DNA from: Lachnospiraceae bacterium
Lineage (GTDB): Bacteria; Bacillota; Clostridia; Lachnospirales; Lachnospiraceae
Length of the DNA: 64,000 nt
Assembly: GCA_910574185.1 (NCBI GenBank)
Contig: CAJSZQ010000001.1
Span: forward strand, 124,001 to 188,000
Direction of reading: 5' to 3'
The translations under genes were made by a program, and so were the position numbers. The notes under the pieces were generated by a model, which worked only from the letters and a program-made list of their open reading frames with translations, had not been told where the DNA came from and ran no database searches. The stretch's first letter is position 1. Every line of letters starts with the position of its first letter. This document shows positions 48,370 to 58,700 of the stretch, in pieces.

Positions 48370-50043
48370 TTACATAGCCAGCTTAGCTACTCCTGTGATA
48401 GATTCGCCAAAACTGTCGAGGAGGTCTTCGGTACGTTTCGTAATAGTTTCAACCTGCTCATATTCGCTGAGCAGCCATGAGCCGCCATCGGAAATAGTTT
48501 GATAGAAAGCGTGGTCGAGAACCAAATTAAGAATGGTTTCCTGAAGTGCTTTTACCTGTTCATTGAGACTTACCACCTCTTTATAAAGGTCTACATCTTT
48601 TACAGCAACGAACTCCACAACCTTAGACTGGACGTCTCTTTCTTCGGAATCCTGAAGATTTTGATTGTCCGAATCTGTAACAAATTCAAAGATGGAATGT
48701 TCGTCCCTCAGATTCTCTTTGAATCCCGTATAGTCCGTCTCGAACTTTTCCTGTCCTTCGACTGTGGCAAACTCGACAATCTTTGTCTTTATCTTATCCT
48801 GCCCGTTATCAAGGACATCCCCGTTCTCCTCGGATGCATAATCGTAAATGGAATGGTCAGTGGCTAAATCAGACTTAAAAATTTCCAGCTCGTCAATCCG
48901 CTTCTCCAAATCAGCCAGCTTGGCAGCAAACGCCGAAACATCCACGGAATCAAGAACTTCCCTTATCGAATCCCACCAGTTCATGAAATCTGTATTCAGA
49001 TTGTCTTTCCAAGCATTGTAATCTGTCTGATTGGTGTTTACGTATTCCTCAAACCAAGTCTGCCACAGGACTTTCCATTCCTCAGCAGTCCGCTCTATTT
49101 CACCGGAATGGGTATTGTAGAAATCTTCCCATTGCTTTTCCCAGTTAAGATAAGTCTGCTGAATCTCGGCGGTTTGAGAATCGTACCACTTCCTCCATTC
49201 GTTTTTCCAAAACGTGCTGTACTCCGTGAAATCATCAGTCACAAGAGTCTTCCAATATGCAAGCTCCCGCGTGCTGTTATTCACATACTCATAGAACCAC
49301 AGTTGCCATTGCTCTTTCCATTCCTCAGCAGTCCGCTCTATTTCACCGGAATGGGTATTGTAGAAATCTTCCCATTGCTTTTCCCAGTTAAGATAAGTCT
49401 GCTGAATCTCGGCGGTTTGTCCCGCATACCAGATACGCCACTGCTCTTTCCAAAAGGCATTTGTTTTGTTCATATCAGCAGTTTCGTTCTCATAGAAGAC
49501 CCGCCACTGATCCGCCCATTGTTTAACAAGATCGTCAATGCTCATCTTATCAAGCGGTGCCGTAACAAACGGACAGTCACTGGTTCCGACCTTGTTGGTG
49601 ATATCAGCAGTACGAATGGAAGTCACTCCTGCGGCAACTTTGATATAAGCTAATGGATACTGCCAACGGTTCTTCTCTTTGAGCATCGCCGGCGGCTTAG
49701 CATTCTTCGAGGTCGGTGTCCCTTTAACGATTTTGATTGCGTTGATTCTTCCTTCTTCGCGGGCATCCACTTCCAAGACAACGGCGTCAACACGGTCAAG
49801 AATCACTTCTGACTGCGGTACCGTAAGCGGAAGAATCGAGTCGTTATAAGTCCAAGTGTGGTTAAACCAGGCGCGGCCTGTCCCGACACTGATCATCATT
49901 CCGCTGTTCTGACTTACCATCAGCCTGGAGCCAACATGCTGGAATACGCCATCCTGGATAACACCGTCAAAGATACTTCCGAACTGTATAGAGCTATAGC
50001 GTCTATCATGGTTTAACGAATCGTAAAAACCACTTGTCACCAT
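48370..50043 (-). CDS. Phage baseplate/fibre protein with tandem W-rich repeats
   Basis: 557 residues. N-terminal 170 residues are a baseplate-attachment domain (SGFYDSLNHDRRYSSIQFGSIFDGVIQDG). Residues 170-360 contain repeated helical units (WK-E-QW-(R/Q)-(I/L)W(Y/F), then QTAEIQQTYLNWEKQWEDFYN and SGEIERTAEEW), two of which are encoded by near-identical DNA. A helical neck and two copies of a DHSI(Y/F)-(D/E) motif follow. It likely builds the elongated shaft that carries the variable protein. Confidence 0.75.
   Translation of the reverse strand: MVTSGFYDSLNHDRRYSSIQFGSIFDGVIQDGVFQHVGSRLMVSQNSGMMISVGTGRAWFNHTWTYNDSILPLTVPQSEVILDRVDAVVLEVDAREEGRINAIKIVKGTPTSKNAKPPAMLKEKNRWQYPLAYIKVAAGVTSIRTADITNKVGTSDCPFVTAPLDKMSIDDLVKQWADQWRVFYENETADMNKTNAFWKEQWRIWYAGQTAEIQQTYLNWEKQWEDFYNTHSGEIERTAEEWKEQWQLWFYEYVNNSTRELAYWKTLVTDDFTEYSTFWKNEWRKWYDSQTAEIQQTYLNWEKQWEDFYNTHSGEIERTAEEWKVLWQTWFEEYVNTNQTDYNAWKDNLNTDFMNWWDSIREVLDSVDVSAFAAKLADLEKRIDELEIFKSDLATDHSIYDYASEENGDVLDNGQDKIKTKIVEFATVEGQEKFETDYTGFKENLRDEHSIFEFVTDSDNQNLQDSEERDVQSKVVEFVAVKDVDLYKEVVSLNEQVKALQETILNLVLDHAFYQTISDGGSWLLSEYEQVETITKRTEDLLDSFGESITGVAKLAM
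49071..49176 (-). repeat. Direct repeat in the fibre gene, copy 1
   Basis: 106 bp essentially identical to 49314-49419, offset 243 bp (81 codons, so in frame). Encodes the QTAEIQQTYLNWEKQWEDFYN unit. Confidence 0.9.
49314..49419 (-). repeat. Direct repeat in the fibre gene, copy 2
   Basis: Second copy of the 106-bp unit; the spacer between the copies encodes a more diverged version of the same helical repeat. Confidence 0.9.
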
Positions 50044-50063
50044 ATTCTGTTTCCCTCCTTTCG

Positions 50064-51872
50064 TTATTCTAATACTTGGAAAGTAGGATACATGCTATAG
50101 CCGTTTGTATCCTGAACTCTCATTATTTCTGAAACTCGGACTTTAGATTCCATGCCATATTCATTTACAATCTGAACAAGATCGCCTTTGACAAAATCCT
50201 TGCCATATACAAAGGTCTTCCTTGCCTCGATTTCTCCAGTAAATGCCTTCATATAGACATTTTCTGCCAACTCTTCAGCGCCACGCTGATCCAGCAGAGC
50301 GTCCATCAGTTCATCGATCTCTTTCTGGTCAGCCACAATCTTAGCCTCATACTCCGCTATCTTTTGCTTACAGGTTGCAATATTAGCCTCATACGTGGCT
50401 TTGTTCGACTCGTATGTCGATTTTATTTTGTTGTATTCAGCCGTAGTTCCATTGTACTCTTTCGTTTCATCGTCCAAAGTTTTCTGGTTGCTTTCTACGA
50501 CACCTTCATACTTGGATATCATATCCTCGTAATCTTTTAGTTGAGACTCGTAATTGGGAAGTACTTTTTCAATCTCCTCTTTTTTAGAGTCAACATCTTT
50601 CTTGGCGTCTTCGTATTGCTTTTTTGCATCTTCCTGACTATCAATCGCTTCTTCATACTGAACGAGCTGAGTATATCTCATTGCCCGCTCATTGCTGATT
50701 TTGCTATTGTAATCACTGATCTTGTCGCTGCATCCACTTATCAGATTGGCATAGTCATCAGACTGAGCCTTATAACTGTTTCTTGATGCCAGTTGGTTCT
50801 TTTGAGCAGCGGTTAATGAATTCCCGTAATTGGTTATCTGGGTATTATAGTAGGAAATCCGCTGGTTAAGGGCGGATATTCTGGCTTCGTAATCGGATTT
50901 GAAAGATATGTAGTCAGACTTCGTCTTATTATAATCCGTTGTCGTGGAATTAAACTCAGATATCGCCTCGGCCAGACCCCGTTCGTTTTCTTCCAGCAAT
51001 TCTTGCCATTTATTCAAAGCCTCCCGGTCTTCATTCAGTTGATCCGAATACTCATCCGACTGGATGTCTCTTGCATCGGTGTAAAGTTCTCTCCTGGATA
51101 GGCCAGTCCCTCCACCGACAATTCTTTTCTTTCTCGCACTTCCCTCGCCCTCTCCCGCCACGAGCGTAACATTCTTCAAAGTCTTCCCAGACTCCAAATA
51201 GTTGCTGTTTACGATGTTCTCGTATTTTGGTGAAAATATAACGTAGGGATTGTTATCCTGCTCGTAGGACCGATCCTGTCCATGAATAAGGCAGAACTCG
51301 AAATGCCCGTCTGCCGTCATGGATACATCAAACCCGAGCTGATATGTGTCACAGATTTTAAGCACAACATCGTAGAGATTATCACCTGTATACTGAGCCC
51401 TGTGGGTCAGATTTATAATATAAGGGTCTTTCGACTCTACAAACCTGAATCCCGGAACCTTTCTATCAGACAGCTTCGGGTTGATGATGGCATCGTCCAA
51501 AAGTTTCTTGACTCCCGTTTGAATTTTTCCTCTTACGGATGTCTGTTCCCACACGATTCTCCGCTCAAGCAAAGATTCGAGACCTCTTCCTGAAACAATC
51601 AAATGACTTCCTGTTTCGGTATCGGTTGAGATTTCAATATCTTCTATAACCATTGCAGATGCGGATTCTTTCAGCCAAACATAACAATCGAGTTTAGCCT
51701 CCATTTTCTCCTGAATCGTGGCAATAATACCCATCATAGTGTCGCTGACCGGCGTATAAAACTCGAAGTTTCCATACCCATTGTACCGTTCAGTCCAAAT
51801 AAAGGATTCAAAGACGTCGATATTGTACAAGCTTCTGAACTCGTTATCGATGATAAATAATTCCATCTTCAA
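50064..51872 (-). CDS. Gp37-like tail protein with coiled-coil insertion
   Basis: 602 residues. The N-terminal 280 residues resemble siphovirus ReqiPepy6 Gp37-like proteins (FESFIWTERYNGYGNFEFYTP, LIVSGRGLESLLERRIVW). Residues 280-540 are a very long coiled coil (repeats of Y-x-(A/S)-x-(I/K) with SYKAQSDDYANLISG, YESQLKDYEDMISKYEG). A C-terminal segment resumes the fold (FVYGKDFVKGDLVQIVNEYGM). It forms part of the tail tip with Dit. Confidence 0.8.
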   Translation of the reverse strand: MKMELFIIDNEFRSLYNIDVFESFIWTERYNGYGNFEFYTPVSDTMMGIIATIQEKMEAKLDCYVWLKESASAMVIEDIEISTDTETGSHLIVSGRGLESLLERRIVWEQTSVRGKIQTGVKKLLDDAIINPKLSDRKVPGFRFVESKDPYIINLTHRAQYTGDNLYDVVLKICDTYQLGFDVSMTADGHFEFCLIHGQDRSYEQDNNPYVIFSPKYENIVNSNYLESGKTLKNVTLVAGEGEGSARKKRIVGGGTGLSRRELYTDARDIQSDEYSDQLNEDREALNKWQELLEENERGLAEAISEFNSTTTDYNKTKSDYISFKSDYEARISALNQRISYYNTQITNYGNSLTAAQKNQLASRNSYKAQSDDYANLISGCSDKISDYNSKISNERAMRYTQLVQYEEAIDSQEDAKKQYEDAKKDVDSKKEEIEKVLPNYESQLKDYEDMISKYEGVVESNQKTLDDETKEYNGTTAEYNKIKSTYESNKATYEANIATCKQKIAEYEAKIVADQKEIDELMDALLDQRGAEELAENVYMKAFTGEIEARKTFVYGKDFVKGDLVQIVNEYGMESKVRVSEIMRVQDTNGYSMYPTFQVLE

Positions 51873-52786
51873 ACCCCCTCATAGATGATTCTGTTCTCGA
51901 TTTTAAACTGAAGATTCTCAGCCCCCTCGTCTGCCGTATAGGCAAATATATTATCGCCCTTTGTAAGCTGGAACCAGTCGGATTCTTTATCCAAGGCATT
52001 CAGGATATTGGTATAAATACCTTCCCGGAGCAGGCTTATATATTTATTTCCTCTTACCGTTGAGATGATGATATCGTCACCAGCGATAATTCCAGATCCG
52101 GTTAAAGCCGCTATTTTGCTGTTGTAAATCTTCATCACTTCACGAGTTCCAGTATTGTAGATCGTTATATTACCGGCATCGCCAATCGCATGAATAGTTA
52201 TGGTCACACCGATTTCGGAATCGCCGTCGTAGTAAATAGTCTTCTCAGTCTCATTTTCAATCGAACCGAACTCCAAAAGTGGCTCGGTCAAAGACTCATT
52301 TGAAAATACAAATTCAAACAGCGGCTCAATTCCAAAAAATACGGTTACGTTTGTTCCGTTCTCCCCCGCAGAATACAGATAAGGATCTGAACAAATCAAT
52401 GATATCTGGTTCGATTCCTGTTTGCTGAATATATCAGGCTCATTTGTTTCGACAACGCCGTCCGTTTCGACAATCCTGTTATCGGTTTCAATAAGAAACT
52501 TCAAATTTTTCTTGATAGGAAAGTATTTATAGGTGTTATGCCTCGCATCTTCAATGGTTGGGGCAAAAGTAAAGAACATATGAATCGTAATGTTCCTTTT
52601 TTCTACCCTTGCCGAATTGAACAAAGATCCATCCATCGTTGCCAAATCCGTCATGCTCACGTTGGCCTTTGGAGGGCCAAGACCAGTTATGCTGGAAATT
52701 ATCATCCCATGCTCGGGATCATCTTCCGCTAAAGTGATCTTGACCGACTCCCCAAGGTAATTTGTAATGGTTACTGATTTTATCAC
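51869..52786 (-). CDS. Distal tail protein (Dit)
   Basis: 305 residues; N-terminal belt domain (VTITNYLGESVKITLAEDDPEHG, MFFTFAPTIEDARHNTYKYFPIKKNLKFLIET) typical of siphophage Dit. It joins tail tube to tip complex. ATGA overlap with the next gene and a 4-bp overlap with the tape measure show the usual tail operon packing. Confidence 0.85.
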   Translation of the reverse strand: MIKSVTITNYLGESVKITLAEDDPEHGMIISSITGLGPPKANVSMTDLATMDGSLFNSARVEKRNITIHMFFTFAPTIEDARHNTYKYFPIKKNLKFLIETDNRIVETDGVVETNEPDIFSKQESNQISLICSDPYLYSAGENGTNVTVFFGIEPLFEFVFSNESLTEPLLEFGSIENETEKTIYYDGDSEIGVTITIHAIGDAGNITIYNTGTREVMKIYNSKIAALTGSGIIAGDDIIISTVRGNKYISLLREGIYTNILNALDKESDWFQLTKGDNIFAYTADEGAENLQFKIENRIIYEGV

Positions 52787-55700
52787 GTAGGATTCACCGC
52801 CTTTCTGAACGCAGAAAACTGATTGTTCGTCTGCCGATAGATTTCAGACCTCGACAGTGACTTAGGTGAATAGTTGTTCTGCACGAAACTGAAAGTATTC
52901 GGTGCAGGCTGTTGATAGTTGCTAGGATTTTCAATGCTGGGCGACGATTCTGCCTTTCTGCTTCTCGATGCCTCCACCGCCTTGTTATACGAGACAGACA
53001 TATCCAACCCTTTAGAGAACAGGGAATTGATTTTTCCTACTCCATTTTGAACATTGGACAGATCCAGAACAGGCCTTATTGTCGGCTCGGCATCCATTTC
53101 TCCATTTACGATATCGGACACATGCGCAATCGCCGATTTCATGGAATCGATAGCTTCCCTGCCCATAGACGTCCCGGCATCACCGATACGCCCAAGATAA
53201 GCACGGATGCCGTTTACCATTCCCAGATCCACATTCTCACCAATCTTAAAGAACACTTTCGATGGAGAATGCTCGTCAAGCTCTTTTTTCGCTGCTGCAA
53301 CTGCTTTCTTTGCCGCATCAATCGCCGCGTCCGCAATCTCATCAATCTTACTTCTGATTCCATCTGCTAATCCCTGAGCAGCATTCGCGCCAACCGGTCT
53401 AAGATCACCACTTGTCAGGTTGTTACTAAAGGCGTTCTTGACAGCAGTACACACATCTTTTGCCGCATCAACTGCAGCATTTTTCTTACTGCTGATTCCG
53501 TTCGCCAGTGCCTGAACAATATTCTGCCCAATCGTATTGAACGTGCTGTTCGGTAACTCAGCTTTGAACTTGGAAACCAGCGCTGTGCAGAGATTCCTTG
53601 CCGTTGTAAGAAGCGACGATTTTTTCGCATTCATGCCGTTAATTAAAGCCTGGATTACGTTCTGTCCAATCGTATTGAACGTATTACTCGGCAGAGAAGT
53701 CCTGAACTGCTGTATCAGCGAGGTGCAAAGGTTTCTCGCCGTACTCAACAACAGCCCCCTCTTTGAGCTCATTCCATTGATGATTCCTTGGATTACGTTC
53801 TGTCCAATCGTGCTGAACGTATTACTCGGTAAGCCCGTCCTGAACTGCTGTATCAATGCCGTACAGTAATTCTTGGCCGTGCTCAGTAACAGTGCCCTCT
53901 TTGCGCTCATGCCGTTGATAAGCGGCTGCATGACATTGTTCTGTCCAATCGTATTGAACGTGTTGCTCGGTAAACCCGTCTGCATCGTCTGAACCAACGC
54001 CTGGCATACTGCAGAAGCAGTCAGCAATATCACCGCTTTTTTGGAAGCAATTCCATCGGTAACGCCTGTTCCCAGACTCTGCCCTGCCGTAGTTCCAGCC
54101 GAAGTCAAAGTTCCTGTCTGGGACTGCATCGTGGATATAACGGTATCAAGCATATCTGTAACGCTCTTCTGTACTTTTGCATTGGCATCTGTAAACGCCT
54201 GAATGAATCCATCGATACCGTTGTTTCCCATAGTAGTCAGGTCTTTTGCAAATCTGGTCAACCCTGAGGTGTCTACGCTTGTTATGCCATTCGCTAAATC
54301 CACCAGCGCATGAAGCTCGGAAATCACACTGTCAAGCAGCGAGGTGTTGATGCCGGAAATAGAATTATAATAACCGGCAAATGACTGCCCAAATTTCTCT
54401 AGGCTCTGTCCAAACTTCCCAATATCGTTGTCACCTGTAAACCAACTTACGAGACCGCCCGTATTCGGCAGATTGTTCGCCAGTTCGCTAAGCGCTTTCG
54501 CCGCATTGGCTGATGCCGTGACCACTGTCGGCTGTACACCCGCCACATCCTGAGCATACTTGGCTATGTGTGGGCCGAATTTCTCCAGCTCCTCGCCGAA
54601 CTCTGAAAGAGTATTGTCGCCCATAATCAGTGCAGCTAAGCCGCCGGAATTAGGTAAAGTTGCCGCCATATCTGATAACACCTGTGCAGCTTGGGCGGAT
54701 GCTTTCACTGCAGCCGGATTGACTCCATTCACGTCTTTCGCATACTTTGAGATATGCGGGCCGAATTTCTCCAGCTCCTCGCCGAACTCTGAAAGAGTAT
54801 TGTCGCCCATAATCAGTGCAGCTAAGCCGCCGGAATTAGGTAAAGTTGCCGCCATGTCGGCCAGTAATTGAGCCGCTTCCGCAGATGCTTTTACCGCCCC
54901 TGCATCAAGCCCTCTTACCTGATCCCCGTATTTCTTGATGTGTGGGCCGAATTTCTCCAGCTCTGCCCCGAAATCAGACAGGTTATTCTCTCCAAATATC
55001 TTGCCAGCAAGCCCTCCGCTGTTAGGCAGTTTCGACGCCATCTCAGCCAGAGCAAGCGCTGCGTTAGAAGAAGCAGTTATCACTTCCGGATTGATGCCGG
55101 CAATCTCATCGGAATATTTCTTGAAATATGGCCCGAATTCCGCCAGTTCCTCGCCAAACTTTACAAGGCTGGTTCCTCCGGTAAACCATTTGGTCAGCCC
55201 GTCCAAAATATTTGCTGCTGTCAAAAGCAGAATCGTCTGTGCAAGAGCATTGACGCCCTGTAGCATAGCCGGGTCAATCTTCTTTGCTCCTTCGATGAAT
55301 CCCTGGGCATTAGACATAAAATCAGTCAAGTCCTGACCAATCTGTGGGAACTGTGCCGAGATGCCGCCCAAAAATCCTCCGACAATACCCCCGACAAATT
55401 TCCCAATAGCCGTACCTACGCCTTGTAATAAATCCCCTCCTTCTCCAATCAGCCACTTCAGGCCTGGAAGCTGCGCCAATGCTCCAACGGCAGCGAGAAC
55501 CAAAGCCATCTCGGCAATCACTACTCCCATACCAAGAACGCCCGCCATAGCCCCGGGTATCAGACCCGCAACGGCAGAAAGCGCAAGCATAATAGCCGAA
55601 AGCAAACCGATACCAACAATGCCTTCCAAAAGAACGTTGGTGTCAATCCCTTTCAAGGCATCCACAACGCCCTTAAAGAACGCACCGATCAAGTTCACAG

Positions 55701-58700
55701 CTGCTTTAATCAGTTCTGGAAGCCTCGCCGCAATCGCGTTGATGACCCCAATCAGGAAGTCCATCAGATAAGTCACTATGTTAGGTCCATGCTCCGCTAA
55801 GGATTTCAGTACCTCCTCGATCAATGTAAGTACGCCCTCCGCAATCGGTGGAGCGCATTCGACTATCACATCCACTATCGCAAGAATAATCGCTTTCACC
55901 GCCCCGGCAATAGCCGTAGCACTGTTTGCAATAATCCCGAGCACGCCGACAATCAGAATTTCTAAGGCGGCCACCAATGCTGTTACTCCAGCCACACCGG
56001 AAACCGCCAGAGAAGCCAGCCCCGCTGAGAATGCCAATATTCCAACGCCGCAAGCTGCGACTGCTACACCAAGCAATGCTAACGCCCCGGATAAACCAAG
56101 AATTGCAGGAACCATAGGCCCGAGCACTGCCCCAGCAATACCCAAAACCGTAAATGCTCCAGCCAGAGCCAGAAGCCCTTTTCCAATCTCTGCCAAACTC
56201 ATCGAGCCAAGGGATTTCAATACCGGAGTAAAGACAGCAAGCGCCGCTGACATAACCAACATTGCTGATGCTCCCCCGAGAGTCCCCTTCATAGCATTGA
56301 GCGCTACTGCCAGAATCGTCATGGAACCGGCGAGAACAACCATGCCTTTTCCAATCTCTTCCCATTTCATTCCGCCGGCATCCTGAATAACACTGCCGAT
56401 GATTTTAAGCGCCGCTGCGACTTCGAGCAGTCCAAGCCCAATGCCGACCATGTTCTTAGGCATAAGGTTTACAGCTACTGCTACGGCAGCCAATGCACCG
56501 CCAATTCCAATTAATCCTTTTCCAATCGTTTCAATGGACAGCGACCCGATATCTTTAATCGCTTTCCCAAATATCAACATGGCTGCTCCGATAACGGTCA
56601 AAGCCGTTGCACTGGAAAGAATATGTTTCGCTTTTCCAGCAATTACCGAGAAGCCTGCCACTTCTGCAAGGATAACACCGACACCAGTCAGCCCTTTCTT
56701 TATTGTTTCAATGTCCATCGACCCGAAACCAGAAACCGACTTTTCCAAAATCAGAAGTGCCGCCGACAATTCAATGATTGCAAGTCCCTGTGTCGCTTTG
56801 AAATTTCCAAACTTTGAAGCAACCATGAATGCGGCAAGCTCCGCCATGAGTACGCCGACACCAACAAGCCCTTTTGTCAGCTTATCTGTATCTAGCGCTC
56901 CCAGTTTCCCGACAGCATTTGCCAGAATATTAATTGCTTCGGCAAACAGTATCATTGAGACCGCACTTGTCTTTATCTTCCCGCCCCATTTTGAAAGTGC
57001 CAAGGAAGCCGCCACCATCTCTCCGATCAGAACTGTTATACCGACAAGAGCTCCGGCCAATTTATCCGAATCGATACTCGCAATCTTCTTAAGAGCTGAC
57101 GCAAGCACAAGAATAGCAGCTGACATTTCAATCATCGCCATCCCAAACTTATTCAGACCTTTCTGCCCGCTCAATGTTTTATCAAACAACGCCATAGATG
57201 CGGCCAATTCGGCAAAGAGGATGCTGATAGAAGCTAATGCCCCTCCCAGTTTATCCGAATCGATCAATGACAACACCAAAAGTGAACCGGCAAGAACCGC
57301 AATGGAACCGGCAATCTTCATCAGTATATCCGCTTTCAGACTTGCCTGGAAATCCGCAAGGGTTTCTTTTGCTCCATTGATAGCGCCTTTGAATCCCTCT
57401 ATAATACCAGCAAACCCGCCAATAGCATCATCAGCAGTGCTTTCTAATCCGGTAAGGTTCTTGATGAATTTCATGATGCCTACACCAATACCGGTGACAA
57501 TACCCCCGTTCAATAGGTCAATCAGCGAATCAAATCCTTCGCCGCGCAATGCTTTCATAATTCCGTCAATTACTTTTCCGAGAGCATCGACAATGATTCC
57601 ACCCAGATTCGCCAGAACAGGAGCTGATGCCTTGAATGCGTCAACCAATTTTCCCATCGCTTCCTTTGCGACTTCACCTATTTTTTTGAACGGCTCGATT
57701 CTTGCTTTCAGTTTATCTGCCACGCTCATAAGTCCCGATGTATCCGGAACATTGAAATGCGTTTCTGCAAATTTCTTGATTGCCACAACAGTGCCATCGA
57801 TATGCCCTTTTACCGATTTGAGGATTGGACTGACTTTATCGTGGAATTTCTGTATTGTCTGGTTAAAAACATCGCTCTTCTTTGCTGCTTGGTCCAGGGA
57901 TACAAGCCATTCCCCGATTTTTCCGGTTACGCTCAAAACCCCTGAGCCGAGACTTCCAAGCCCTTTTGTCATCGGAAATACTGCTTTAACGAGCGCTCCA
58001 ATTCCCTGTTTCACAAGATCCAAAACCGCGAACAGACCCTTGAAAGTATTTTTCAGGTTTTGGGAATCTTTATCGCTTAATTTCAAATGCGATGTAAACT
58101 CTTTTAGACCTTTGGTAAGGTTTATAAGCTGTTCCGATGTTGTTGCTGGAAAAATTTCACGGAACGCCTCACCAACCGGTTTAACTACACTCATCAGGCC
58201 ACTGAATGCATTTTGAACGGACTCGATAAGAGCTTGCCTCCCGCCCAAATCTTTCCAACCCTGGAGCATATCGTTCCTGGCTTTCGATGATTGGTCGATG
58301 AATCCGCCGACAACCTGGCTTACAGAAGTCCATAATACTTTGGCCTCTTCCAAATCGCCAAATAAAATCTCAAATGTCTGCGCCCATCCGGAACCTGCTG
58401 CTTCTTTCAGCGTATCCATCAGCTGGCTGAATGTTTTTACATCCTGTGCTGAGTCAAATGCTTTCTGCCCAAGCTCTTCGATAGCCTTAATCTGCTCTTC
58501 GGTATATCCGATACCCCGGAGTTTTTCCTCATATGCCTTCTTCTCCGCAGCGGTCATTTCCCGCACATCCGTTGCATAATTACCCAACGTCTGTACAAGA
58601 ACATCAGTGGTCATCCATTGCGAGGAAAGAGAATCATTAAACATGCTCGTTGCTGTGAACAAGTCAGATATCTTCCCCTGCGCATCCGTTGTTGTTGACT

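Noticed and set aside
55781-58216. Long plus-strand open frames opposite the tape measure (up to 605 codons)
   Set aside because: They are shadows of the Ala/Gly-rich minus-strand gene, without ribosome sites.
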